A stretch of 64,000 nucleotides of DNA from Streptomonospora sp. PA3 (GCF_009728995.1 NZ_VTZW01000016.1:144421-208420); one strand, 5' to 3'. Numbered from the stretch's first letter, positions 32,570 to 41,306 are shown. Numbers and translations: made by a program. The notes: generated from the letters alone by a model not told the origin.

Positions 32570-34006
32570 AGCCAGTGCCCCGCTGGCCAGCCAGTCCAGG
32601 ACCGGGCCCGCCGCCACGCCCAGCACCAGGGTCAGAGCCGCCGCGCAGACCGCCACGGCCGTACTCCACCGCCCGGCCGCGCCCAGGGCGGCGCCCGCGA
32701 CCTCGTCCGCCTCGTCGTCCCCGCCCGCGGGGCGGAACAGCGGCAGGATCCAGCGCAGGTAGTAGAACAGGCTGGCCACGGTCATCACGGCGGCCAGCAC
32801 CACCAGCCACACCATCCCGGCGTCGAAGGCGGCGGTGAACACGGTGAGCTTGCCGACGAACACCGCGGTCGGCGGGGTGCCGACCAGGCCGAGCAGGCAC
32901 ACCACCAGGCTGAGCGCGAGCCAGGGGCGGCGGCCGAACAGCCCGCGCCACTGGGCGAGCCGCCGCGCCTCGGGCAGAGCGCACACCGCGGCGAACGCGC
33001 CGATGTTGGTGACGGTGTAGGCCATCAGGTAGTACAGCAGTCCCGGCAGCGCCTCCTGGGCCCGGCCGTAGGCCGCCACGGCCATCAGCAGGAACCCCAC
33101 CTGGCCGATGGTGGAGTAGGCGAGCAGCCGCCGGACGCCGTCCTGGCCGAAGGCGGCGAGGTTGCCCAGCACCATGGTGGCCGCCGCCGCGGCGGCCACC
33201 AGCAGCGACCAGTTCCCCGCCGCCTCCAGCGGGAGCCCGGCCCCGATCCGGTAGGCCGCCACCAGGGCGCCGATCTTGGGCACGGTGGTGATGAACGCCG
33301 CGACGGGCGCGGGCGCGCCCTCGGTCGCATCAGGCACCCAGAAGTGCGCGGGGACCGCGCCGGCCTTGAACAGCAGCGCCGCCAGCACCGCGATCGCGCC
33401 CGCGCCCGCGGCCGCACGCGGTGCCTCGACCAGTCCCACGGCCAGCAGCGGATACCCGGTGGCGCCGCCCGCGGCCAGCAGCACCGTGGTCCCGCCCAGC
33501 AGTACCACGCTGAACAGGGCGCCCATGAGGAAGTACTTCAGGCCCGCCTCGGTGCCGGGGGCGTCCTTGGCGAAGGCCACCATGGCATAGAGCGGGATGC
33601 TCGCCAGCAGGTAGCCCATCGCCAGCACGAGCAGCCCGTTCGCGCCGGCCAGCACCAGCGAGCCCGCGGCCGCCAGCAGCAGCAGGACATAGGCCTCGGT
33701 CTCGCGGCGGTCGCCGGCGAGGCCGTCGGAGCCGGCCAGCAGCACCAGGCCCGTGGCGACCAGAACGGCGGCGCGTGCGGCGTGCAGTCCGATGTCGACG
33801 GCGTAGGAACCCGACGCGGCGGTGTGGGCCGGGCCGGCGGCATCGGCGGCGGTGGCCGCCAGCCCTGCGGCGACGGCGGCGAGCGCGAGCGCGCGCACGA
33901 CCCACTGCCTGCGGCGCGGCAGCCAACTGCCCAGCAGCAGGCCGGCGACCGCGGCGAAGGCCAGGGCGGCCTCCGGCAGCAGGGACGTCATCGTCGTGGT
34001 GGTCAT
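32564..34006 (-). CDS. nuoN: NADH-quinone oxidoreductase subunit N-like antiporter subunit
   Basis: 480 residues, about 13-14 membrane helices. The Proton_antipo_M core is recognised by LFKAGAVPAHFWVPDATEGAPAPVAAFITTVPKIGALVAAYR, with the conserved TM7 lysine at Lys214, and LLAYSTIGQVGFLLMAVAAYG. The TM5 glutamate of normal NuoN (E. coli Glu133, in GIELIS) is Leu133 here (GYLLAS), an unusual loss in the proton-channel dyad. ATG 34006 starts 14 bp after the nuoM stop. Last gene of the reverse-strand operon. Confidence 0.88.
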   Translation of the reverse strand: MTTTTMTSLLPEAALAFAAVAGLLLGSWLPRRRQWVVRALALAAVAAGLAATAADAAGPAHTAASGSYAVDIGLHAARAAVLVATGLVLLAGSDGLAGDRRETEAYVLLLLAAAGSLVLAGANGLLVLAMGYLLASIPLYAMVAFAKDAPGTEAGLKYFLMGALFSVVLLGGTTVLLAAGGATGYPLLAVGLVEAPRAAAGAGAIAVLAALLFKAGAVPAHFWVPDATEGAPAPVAAFITTVPKIGALVAAYRIGAGLPLEAAGNWSLLVAAAAAATMVLGNLAAFGQDGVRRLLAYSTIGQVGFLLMAVAAYGRAQEALPGLLYYLMAYTVTNIGAFAAVCALPEARRLAQWRGLFGRRPWLALSLVVCLLGLVGTPPTAVFVGKLTVFTAAFDAGMVWLVVLAAVMTVASLFYYLRWILPLFRPAGGDDEADEVAGAALGAAGRWSTAVAVCAAALTLVLGVAAGPVLDWLASGALAG

Positions 34007-34020
34007 GGCCGCTCCCCCGC

Positions 34021-35550
34021 TTACCGCAGCACCAGTTCGGCCACCGCGGCGGCCGCCGGCGCGACGACGTCGAGCAGGGTGCGCGGCAGCACCCCGATGA
34101 GCACGGACAGCACCAGCAGCGGTACGATCGCCGCGCTCTCCGCGGGGCGCAGATCCCCGAAGGCGGTACCCGGAGGCAGGCGCCGGCGGCCCAGCAGCAG
34201 CCGCTGCATCGCGCGCAGCAGCAGCGCGGCGGTGATGAGGATGCCGGGCAGCGCGAAGGCGGTGGGAATCGGGGCCAGACCCAGGCCGCCGGTGAACACC
34301 TGGAACTCGGCGATGAAGCCGGACAGTCCCGGCAGCCCCAGCGAACCGAACGCGGCCACCGCCAGCACGGCGGCGAAACGCGGGGCGGCCCCCGCCAGTC
34401 CGCTGTAGGCGCCCATGTCGTAGACCCCGCCGCGCGCGTGCAGGACCCCCGCGAGCAGGAACAGGGCACCGGTGAGCAGGCCGTGGCTGACCAGTTGCAC
34501 CGCGGCCCCGCTGACGGCGAGTTGGGCCGCCTGCGGCGCGGTTCCCGCCGCCGCCGTGCCGGCGGCGCCCAGGCCCAGCACCACATAGCCCATGTGGTTG
34601 ACCGAGGTGTAGGCGACCATGCGCTTGAAGTCGTGCTGGGCCAGGGCCACCAGCGCGCCGTAGAGGACCGAGGCGGCGCCGAGGGCGGCGATGCCCGGCG
34701 CCCACGCGCGCCAGGCATCCGGAAGGATCGGCAGTGCGATGCGCGCGAAGCCGTAGGCGCCCATCTTCAGCAGCACCCCCGCCAGGATCGCCGATCCGGC
34801 GGCGGGCGCGTCGGTGTGCGCGGGCGGCAGCCAGGTGTGGAACGGCGCGAGGGGCGTCTTCACCGCCAGACCGACGCCGATGGCCAGCAGCACGGCCCCG
34901 CCCGCGACCGCGCGGCCGTCCAACGGGGTCTGGCCCGCCAGCTCGACCATGTCGAAGGTGTGCGGGTCCGCGGCGAGGTAGAGGCCGATGAACCCCACCA
35001 GCAGTGCCAGCGAGCCGACGAAGGTGTAGAGGAAGAACCGCAGCGCCGAGCGCGCGGGGTCGCCGTGGCCCCATCCGGCGATGACGAAGTACATCAGCGC
35101 GATGGACAGGTCGAAGAAGACGAAGAACAGCAGCAGGTCCAAGGCGGCGAACAGGCCGGTCGAAACCGTCTGCAGCGCCAGGAACAGGGCCGCGTAGCCG
35201 CGCGGCCGCTCTTGGCGCGCCCGCAGCGAGTACACCGCGCAGGCCAGGAACAGCACGGCGGTCATCGCGATCAGCGGGAGGGAGAGCCCGTCGACGCCGA
35301 TGTGGTAGCCGGAGCCGATGCTGGGGATCCACTCCAGGTCGGTCTCGTAGGCGAGCGGCCCGGCGAACCCGGGCGCGCCCTCACCCGAGCCGCGTCCGCC
35401 CGTGTAGCCGCTCCACAGCACGCCGACCAGCACCAACTCGACGCCTGCGGCGGCGACCCAGGTGGTCTGCACGGCCCGGGGGGTGAGCCGGGGCAGCGCG
35501 ATCAGCACACCTGCGGCCAGCAGCGGTAGGAAGACGACGACGGAAAGCAC
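34021..35550 (-). CDS. nuoM: NADH-quinone oxidoreductase subunit M
   Basis: 509 residues, 14 predicted helices. GLAVKTPLAPFHTWLPPAHTDAPAAGSAILAGVLLKMG contains the conserved TM7 lysine (Lys231) and KRMVAYTSVNHMGYVVLG is the family signature around TM8. The TM5 dyad residue, Glu144 in E. coli NuoM (WEMMLVPMYF), is aspartate here (Asp147 in FFDLSIALMYF). It transports protons in the distal membrane arm. A 72-bp gap separates it from nuoL upstream. Confidence 0.9.
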   Translation of the reverse strand: MLSVVVFLPLLAAGVLIALPRLTPRAVQTTWVAAAGVELVLVGVLWSGYTGGRGSGEGAPGFAGPLAYETDLEWIPSIGSGYHIGVDGLSLPLIAMTAVLFLACAVYSLRARQERPRGYAALFLALQTVSTGLFAALDLLLFFVFFDLSIALMYFVIAGWGHGDPARSALRFFLYTFVGSLALLVGFIGLYLAADPHTFDMVELAGQTPLDGRAVAGGAVLLAIGVGLAVKTPLAPFHTWLPPAHTDAPAAGSAILAGVLLKMGAYGFARIALPILPDAWRAWAPGIAALGAASVLYGALVALAQHDFKRMVAYTSVNHMGYVVLGLGAAGTAAAGTAPQAAQLAVSGAAVQLVSHGLLTGALFLLAGVLHARGGVYDMGAYSGLAGAAPRFAAVLAVAAFGSLGLPGLSGFIAEFQVFTGGLGLAPIPTAFALPGILITAALLLRAMQRLLLGRRRLPPGTAFGDLRPAESAAIVPLLVLSVLIGVLPRTLLDVVAPAAAAVAELVLR

Positions 35551-35622
35551 GGATCACCTCGGCAGCATGTTCGCGGTCACGGCCGGAAACGGCCCGAAGG
35601 GGCGCGGGCGCCACACCATGGC

Positions 35623-37503
35623 TCACATCACCGCACTTGCGACGACGAAGACCAGCGCGGCCGCGGCGAGGACGGCGACCGCCTGGGCGTAGTACTGGTG
35701 GAGCAGCCCGGTCTGGGGGCGGCGCGCCTGCGCGCCCAGGTTCCGGACGCCGGCGGCGAGCGCCGTGACGGCCGCGTCGACCGCCGGTTCCACACGCCGG
35801 CCCAGCGCACCGGCCAGGAGCGGGACGCCGGCCGCGGCCCCCGTGACAGCGCGGTCCAGCACCCGGTCGTCGAAGGCCGCCAGGCCCCGTGCCGCCGCGA
35901 GCACCGGTACCGCGACGGCCGCCCGCGCCGCCCGCTCCAGGCCGAGCCACGCGCGCAGCGCGCGCACGCCCCGCCGCTCCGCCGCGGGAACGCCGCGCCG
36001 GGTGCCGGCCAGTGCCACAGCGCCGAGCACGGCCACCGCGATCAGCGCGGACAGGGCCATCTGCACGGGGCCGGGAGCGGGCGCGTTCGGGTGGCCGAGC
36101 ATGACCGCCCACCAGTGGTGGACGCTCGGCAGCGCCAGCGCGCCCAGGACCGCCGCGGCGGCGGCGAGCCCGACCAGGGGCAGCCGCACGGCGGCGCCGA
36201 CGCCCGGGGCCGCGGTGGAGGAGGCGGACGCCTCGTGCCGCGCCGAGGGCGCCGGGCGGCCCCACGCCGCTGCCAGCGCAACCCCCGCATACCCCGCGGC
36301 CAGCGCCGATGCGGCGAGCCCCGCGGTGTGCAGTCCGGGCAGGTGCGCGGCCGCCAGCACCAGGTCCTTGGCCGCCCACAGCGACAGCGGCGGGATGCCG
36401 CCGAGCGCGAGCGCGCCGATGGCGAAGCAGGCCCCCGCCACCGGGTGCCTGCGTGCGGCGCCGCGCAGCCGCCCGAGGTCCTGCGTGCCCAGCCGGACCA
36501 GCCAGACGCCGGCGACCAGGAACAGCAGGCTCTTGGCGGCGGCGTGCGCGGCGAACTGGGCGGCTCCGCCCGACACGCCGCCGACTCCGGCGGCGAGCAC
36601 GACGAAACCGAGCTGGGCGCTGGTCGATGCGGCCAGCAGTTGCTTGAGGTCGCGTTGGGCGCAGGCCACCGCACCCATCACCAGGGCGGTCAGCGCGCCG
36701 AGGTAGGCGGCGGCGCCGGCGGCCCAGCCCGCCGCCGCGAGCGCCGGCTGGACGCGTAGCAGCAGGTACCCGCCGGCGGCCACCATCGTCGCCGAGTGCA
36801 GCAGCGCCGAGACGGGGCTGGGACCGTCCATCGCGCGCGAGAGCCAGAACGCGAAGGGAAGCTGGGCGGACTTGCCCGCGGCCGCGACCAGCAGCCCGCC
36901 GGCGGCCACGTGGTCCCAGGGTGCGCTCAGCCCGGCGAGCTCGCTCAGGTCCAGGTTGTGTGCGCCGCCGGCCAGCGCGGCTCCGGCGGCGGCGTACATA
37001 CCCAGATCGGCGGTGCGGGTGGTGAGGAACGCGACGGCCGCCGAGGATCCGGTGCGCGGTTCGCGCCAGTGGAAGGCGATCAGGCCGTAGGAGACGGCCC
37101 CCATGACCTCCCAGGCCATGAGCAGGGTGAGCAGGTCGGTGGCCATGACGGTGGCGAGCATGGCCGCGGCGAAGACGAGCAGCAGCCCGTAGTAACGGGA
37201 GCGGCCGCCTTCGCCCTCGCGCTCGCCCCAGGAGAAGACGGCCACGGCGGCGAAGACGGCCGCCAGGGTGCAGACCCCGACCGCGGCCAGGCCGTCCACG
37301 GCCAGCCCGAACCCGATGCCGGGCAGTCCCGGCGCCGTCGCCGCCAGCCGGTGCAGGACCGCCGGCACCGCGACGGCGGCCAGGACGGCGGCGACCGCGA
37401 CCGCGGCGGGCGCGGCGGCCCGTTCCGCCCGGTTCCCTCCCGTCAGCACCAGCGCGCCCGCGGCGGCGGGCAGGCCGACGAGGATCCAGATCAGCGCGTC
37501 CAT
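35623..37503 (-). CDS. nuoL: NADH-quinone oxidoreductase subunit L
   Basis: 626 residues. Both dyad residues are kept: Glu132 in LLMAWEVMGAVSYGLIAF and Lys211 in AAAGKSAQLPFAFWLSRAMDGPSPVSALLHSATMVAAGGYLL, the NuoL signature. DLKQLLAASTSAQLGFVVLA follows. The C-terminal third is alanine-rich and carries the lateral-helix region in shortened form. The ATG is 4 bp after the nuoK stop, indicating translational coupling. Confidence 0.92.
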   Translation of the reverse strand: MDALIWILVGLPAAAGALVLTGGNRAERAAAPAAVAVAAVLAAVAVPAVLHRLAATAPGLPGIGFGLAVDGLAAVGVCTLAAVFAAVAVFSWGEREGEGGRSRYYGLLLVFAAAMLATVMATDLLTLLMAWEVMGAVSYGLIAFHWREPRTGSSAAVAFLTTRTADLGMYAAAGAALAGGAHNLDLSELAGLSAPWDHVAAGGLLVAAAGKSAQLPFAFWLSRAMDGPSPVSALLHSATMVAAGGYLLLRVQPALAAAGWAAGAAAYLGALTALVMGAVACAQRDLKQLLAASTSAQLGFVVLAAGVGGVSGGAAQFAAHAAAKSLLFLVAGVWLVRLGTQDLGRLRGAARRHPVAGACFAIGALALGGIPPLSLWAAKDLVLAAAHLPGLHTAGLAASALAAGYAGVALAAAWGRPAPSARHEASASSTAAPGVGAAVRLPLVGLAAAAAVLGALALPSVHHWWAVMLGHPNAPAPGPVQMALSALIAVAVLGAVALAGTRRGVPAAERRGVRALRAWLGLERAARAAVAVPVLAAARGLAAFDDRVLDRAVTGAAAGVPLLAGALGRRVEPAVDAAVTALAAGVRNLGAQARRPQTGLLHQYYAQAVAVLAAAALVFVVASAVM

Positions 37504-37507
37504 CGGC

Positions 37508-37810
37508 TCAGCCCCGCAGATCGCCGGCGGAGTCGGTCACGTCCACGTCGCGGGCGCGGAAGATCGCGATCGCCGCCGCGAAGCCCATGGCCATCTCCAC
37601 GGCCATGGCGAGCATCGCGACCAGCACGAGCACCTGCCCGTCGGGCAGCTGCGGCGAGGTGTGGAACCAGACGGCCGCGGCGGCGACCATGACCGCGTTG
37701 ATCATCAGCTCCAGGCCCATCATGACCATGACGACGGACTGCTGGCTCAGCGCACCGTAGAGGCCGACGGCCAGCAGCGCGGCGGCCAGCAGCAGAAACG
37801 CTTCGAGCAT
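37508..37810 (-). CDS. nuoK: NADH-quinone oxidoreductase subunit K
   Basis: 100 residues, three helices, the standard NuoK size. The two buried glutamates required for proton transfer are present: Glu34 in MMGLELMINAV and Glu72 in LAMAVEMAMGFA. Its ATG overlaps the nuoJ stop by one base (TGATG). Confidence 0.93.
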   Translation of the reverse strand: MLEAFLLLAAALLAVGLYGALSQQSVVMVMMGLELMINAVMVAAAAVWFHTSPQLPDGQVLVLVAMLAMAVEMAMGFAAAIAIFRARDVDVTDSAGDLRG

Positions 37811-38373
37811 CACCGGCCCACACCCCCGCGGATCGGATCGTCGGGCCGGCCGCGCAGGTCGTCGCCGTAGCGGTCGTAGCGGCCGCGGCCGGTGGCCAGC
37901 ACCACCCCGGCGACCATGGTCGCGAACAGGACCAGGCCGGCGACCATCATCACCATCATGTGCCCGCCCATGATCGCCTTGCCGAGCTGCAGCGTGGGAT
38001 CGGCGGGCGGCGGCGGGGCGGGCTCGCGCGGCCAGGGGACCAGCAGCGCGCCCGCGGCCAGGACGCAGAAGACCGCGCCGGAGATCGCCAGGGCGCCCTT
38101 GTTGTTGTGCACCATGGTCATCGGCATGAGCCCGGCCGGGTTCATCATGAACATGATCATGAAGACGGCCATCACCACCATCTCCATGGTCATCATCAGC
38201 ACGATCAGCACGCCGAGGTAGGCCAGGTCCAGCAGCAGCACCGGCACGGCGGTGAAGACGAAGGACGCCAGCAGCGCGAAGGTCGCCCGCGCCATGGAGT
38301 CCACCCGGAACACCGCGACGGCGGCGGCGACCGCGGCCAGCGCGCAGACGACGAAGACGGCCCACTCTGCCAT
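37810..38373 (-). CDS. nuoJ: NADH-quinone oxidoreductase subunit J
   Basis: 187 residues. The helix LAYLGVLIVLMMTMEMVVMAVFMIMF corresponds to NuoJ TM3 (normally a Tyr-Val-Gly-Ala-Val helix with a pi-bulge) and is very methionine-rich. The segment 120-150 (LVPWPREPAPPPPADPTLQLG) is the usual loop. The start is the ATG at 38373, eight bases upstream of which nuoH ends. The last 25 residues are polar and arginine-rich. Confidence 0.88.
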   Translation of the reverse strand: MAEWAVFVVCALAAVAAAVAVFRVDSMARATFALLASFVFTAVPVLLLDLAYLGVLIVLMMTMEMVVMAVFMIMFMMNPAGLMPMTMVHNNKGALAISGAVFCVLAAGALLVPWPREPAPPPPADPTLQLGKAIMGGHMMVMMVAGLVLFATMVAGVVLATGRGRYDRYGDDLRGRPDDPIRGGVGR

Positions 38374-38378
38374 GGCGA

Positions 38379-39320
38379 TCACATCCAGCCGGCGACGACG
38401 AACACGGACACCGCCAGCGCCTGCAGCAGCACCAGCGGGAGGAGCACCACCCAGCCCACCTCGGCGAAGCGGTCCATGCGCACCGCCGGCAGCCGGCTTC
38501 CGGCCCACACCAGCAGCGCGAGGACCGCGGCGGCCTTGACCGCGGACCACAGCCAGCCGGGCAGCAGGGGGCCGGAGCCCCCGCCGAGGAACAGCGGCAC
38601 GGCCATCGCCGCGGCGGCGGCCAGCATCAGGTGGCGCCCGGCCAGCAGCACCAGCCGGTCGGCTCCGGTCGGCTCGGCGGCGGCTCCGCCGGCGATGTCG
38701 GCGCCCAGCGGCTGGTCGAAGGGCGGCCAGAAGGACATCGCCAGCGTCGAGACCAGGTAGACGGCGAAGGCGACGGGCATCACGAGGGCGAACCACAGCC
38801 CCTGCTGGGCGGCGGCGATCTCGCCGACCCGCAGTGATCCGGCGCCCAGCGCCGCGGTGGTCAGGGCGAACATGTGCGGCAGCTCGTAGGAGAGGCCCTG
38901 GATGAGGAACCGGTATCCCCCGACCAGCCCCCAGACCGAGTTCGCGCCCCAGCCGGCCGTCCACACCCCGGCCCACAGCAGGACCTCCATGGCGTTGAAC
39001 CACACGACGCCGATGGACAGGTCGGTGACCGACCGCCCGCCCAGGGGCACGACCAGTGCGGCCATCACCGCCGCCACGGGCACCGTGGCGACGCCCAGGC
39101 GCCGCAGCAGGGTGTCGGCCCCGGGGACCGTGCGCGGGCGGCGCAGCAGCAGCCCGGCGGCCTCGCGCGCCGGTGCGGTCAGCGCCGCGGCCGCCGGGGC
39201 GCCGGAAGCGCGGGCCGCCAGAACCGCGGATCCGGCCGCCGCGGCGTAGGCCAGCGCGGCCAGGAGCATCGGGGCGGCGAGCAGGCCCCACCAGTGCACG
39301 TAGTCGGCGGAGTCAGTCAT
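38379..39320 (-). CDS. nuoH: NADH-quinone oxidoreductase subunit H-like protein
   Basis: 313 residues, about 8 helices. GYRFLIQGLSYELPHMFALT keeps the conserved Ser-Tyr-Glu-Leu-Pro of the quinone-channel helix. The acidic loop normally reading PFDLPEAEsELVaGfxxEYSG is here PPFDQPLGADIAGGAAAEPTG, so most loop glutamates that line the quinone cavity are missing. This suggests a changed interface with whatever replaces the peripheral arm. The start overlaps the end of the His-rich protein gene (39313). Confidence 0.82.
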   Translation of the reverse strand: MTDSADYVHWWGLLAAPMLLAALAYAAAAGSAVLAARASGAPAAAALTAPAREAAGLLLRRPRTVPGADTLLRRLGVATVPVAAVMAALVVPLGGRSVTDLSIGVVWFNAMEVLLWAGVWTAGWGANSVWGLVGGYRFLIQGLSYELPHMFALTTAALGAGSLRVGEIAAAQQGLWFALVMPVAFAVYLVSTLAMSFWPPFDQPLGADIAGGAAAEPTGADRLVLLAGRHLMLAAAAAMAVPLFLGGGSGPLLPGWLWSAVKAAAVLALLVWAGSRLPAVRMDRFAEVGWVVLLPLVLLQALAVSVFVVAGWM

Positions 39321-40848
39321 GAGCGGCCTCGGGCAGGTAGGCGGCGAGGGCCTCCACGTCGGGGTCGAACGAGGCGACGATGAGCCGTACGGCGGCCAGG
39401 TCCTGCCCGACGAGCATGCCGGGCAGCACCGCCAATGCGGCCCGCGCGCATTCGGCGCGCTCCCGGCCCAGGCGCGGCAGGGGCCCGGCGGGCGCGGGGG
39501 TGCCGTCGGCGGTCTCGGGCAGCAGCACGGCGGCGATCTCGTCGAGCCACCGGGAGACGCGCGCCGCCACGTCGCCGCGCAGGCGCTCGGGCGGGCCGGC
39601 GGACGGGTCGTGCGGGAGGCCGGCCGGCGCCGGTCCGAGGCCGCGCAGCGACCACCAGAGCAGCCGCGACCCGCGCACCCGCCGCAGCCAGCGGGTGAAC
39701 CGCGGCCGCCCGGCCGCCGGGGCGGCGGGCACGAGCAGTGTGTCGCGCAGCAGGCGCCCGGTCCCTGCGGCGGCCGGCCAGCCGGCGACGTCGAGGAACC
39801 GCTGGAGCGAGTCGGCGGCCGCGGCCGCGCGGAACCGCAGGGCGGCGGGGCCGGGGACCTCGTGGGCGTCGTCGTCCCAGTACACGGCGACGTCTTCGGG
39901 CGCGAGCGGCAGCGTGGAGACGTCGGCCTCCTGGACCACGTCGCCCTGCACGGTCAGCGCCGCGGTCAGTCCGCAGGGCCAGTCCGCCTGCACGGGGCCG
40001 ATGGCGATGTGGAGCCGGTCCAGCCGCAGGCCGTCGCGGTCGTCCCCGCGGTCGGTCATCGTCATCCCGCCGGGAAGCTCCATGCCGCCGTGGTCGTGGC
40101 CGCCGTGGCCGCCCTCGTCCTGGCCGCCGCCCTCGTGGTCGTCGTGACCGCCGCCTTGGTGGCCGTCCTCGTGGTCGTCGTGGCCGGCGCCCTGGTGGCC
40201 GTCGTTGCCGCCGCCTTCCCGGCCGCCCTCGTGGTCGTGGTGGCCGGCGCCCTGGTGGCCGTCATGGCCCAAGCCGCCGTCGCCGTGCGAGCGTTCGCCG
40301 CCGTCCTCGCCGCTGCCGCCGGCACCGCCCCGGTCGGACTCCCCCTGTGAGCCGCGCGGGCCCTGCCCGCCGCGCCGCTCGTGCTCGTCCGGACCGTCCT
40401 GAGCGTCCTGTTCATCCTGCCCGTCCTGCTCTTCCTGCCCGTCCTGCTCTTCCTGCGCGTGGTCCTCGCCGCCGGCGGCCGCGGGTCGGGTCTGCGCCGA
40501 CCGGCGCTGGGCGGGCAGGTCCAGCAGCACGGAGCGCGCTTCGTCGATGCGGGCGGCGGCCTCCTCGGCCGAGCGGACCCGGACGCGTGCACGCGGCTCG
40601 CCGAACTGGTCCCAGACGCGCTCCGCCGCCTCGTCGACGCCCGATCCCTCGGGCCCGCACACCACCAGGGTGTCGGCCTCGCCAGGGCTCAGCGCGCGGC
40701 GCAGGCCGCGTTCGCGCAGCACCCGCTCCACGGCCAGGCGCGAGCCGGTACCGCCCACCGCCGCCACCACCAGCGGCCTGGGCGGCGACACCCGCGCCAG
40801 CCACCGCGCGACGCCCGTCAGGTCCACCGGAAGGCCCCCTCCCGCCAT
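39313..40848 (-). CDS. Unusual NDH-1 operon protein: NuoB-like and NuoD-like ends joined by His-rich linker
   Basis: 511 residues. Residues 10-110 resemble a NuoB core in outline (RWLARVSPPRPLVVAAVGG and GEADTLVVCGPEGSG, like the adenine-free Rossmann strand of NuoB) but only Cys64 remains, so no N2 cluster can form. Residues 120-260 are low complexity; 185-255 hold 15 histidines in Gly/His/Asp/Glu repeats such as GHDDHEGG. Residues 275-330 (LDRLHIAIGPVQADWPCGL ... GDVVQEADV) recall the NuoD N-terminus without its quinone-site histidine. The remainder is helical and unrecognised. The gene overlaps nuoA (ATG 40848; alternative GTG 40827) and nuoH, so it belongs to the complex. The domain assignments are tentative. 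Confidence 0.6.
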   Translation of the reverse strand: MAGGGLPVDLTGVARWLARVSPPRPLVVAAVGGTGSRLAVERVLRERGLRRALSPGEADTLVVCGPEGSGVDEAAERVWDQFGEPRARVRVRSAEEAAARIDEARSVLLDLPAQRRSAQTRPAAAGGEDHAQEEQDGQEEQDGQDEQDAQDGPDEHERRGGQGPRGSQGESDRGGAGGSGEDGGERSHGDGGLGHDGHQGAGHHDHEGGREGGGNDGHQGAGHDDHEDGHQGGGHDDHEGGGQDEGGHGGHDHGGMELPGGMTMTDRGDDRDGLRLDRLHIAIGPVQADWPCGLTAALTVQGDVVQEADVSTLPLAPEDVAVYWDDDAHEVPGPAALRFRAAAAADSLQRFLDVAGWPAAAGTGRLLRDTLLVPAAPAAGRPRFTRWLRRVRGSRLLWWSLRGLGPAPAGLPHDPSAGPPERLRGDVAARVSRWLDEIAAVLLPETADGTPAPAGPLPRLGRERAECARAALAVLPGMLVGQDLAAVRLIVASFDPDVEALAAYLPEAAHD

Positions 40849-41168
40849 GCGTAGACGACGGCGACCAGCAGCACGGCCAGGAAGCCGAACATCTCGGCGA
40901 CGGCGTGCACCCCCTTCTCCGCGACGACGAGCACCCACGGGTACATGAAGACCATCTCCATGTCGAAGGCGAGGAAGAGCAGCGTCACCGCGTACCAGCG
41001 CACGTGGAAGCGGGAGACCGGGTGCTCGGTGACGGGCACGCCGGCCATGTAGGGCTCGCGCGACAGCGGTCCGCCCCCGATCCGTACCGCGGCGGCGGCC
41101 CCGTAGACGCCGAGCACACCGGCCGCGGCGATCGCGAACAACGCGAGCGCGGGCCAGAAGGAGTCCAC
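40818..41168 (-). CDS. nuoA: NADH-quinone oxidoreductase subunit A
   Basis: 116 residues, three helices. The signature FDMEMVFMYPW (Asp69, Glu71) is kept. The loop usually reading YECG has become YMAGVP, losing the conserved Glu-Cys that contacts the quinone site and the NuoD/NuoB interface. I chose the GTG at 41168 because GGGAGG lies 8 bp upstream; a GTG at 41177 overlaps that ribosome-binding site. First gene of the reverse-strand operon. Confidence 0.9.
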   Translation of the reverse strand: MDSFWPALALFAIAAAGVLGVYGAAAAVRIGGGPLSREPYMAGVPVTEHPVSRFHVRWYAVTLLFLAFDMEMVFMYPWVLVVAEKGVHAVAEMFGFLAVLLVAVVYAWREGAFRWT

Positions 41169-41306
41169 CGGGCGCACCTCCCGTCGGTTCGGCGGTCCGT
41201 CTCGACACACGCGGCCGGGGGGCCGGCCGCTCCCGTGCGCCAGTCGCCGCTAACCGCGTTCGGCCCCGTTTATCCCCCCGACCGCGGCCGGCTGCGTCCT
41301 GATTAT

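Noticed and set aside
39313-40848. Annotating this protein as functional NuoB or NuoD
   Set aside because: The Fe-S cysteines of NuoB and the quinone-site and hydrogenase-like motifs of NuoD are absent; only outline similarity remains.
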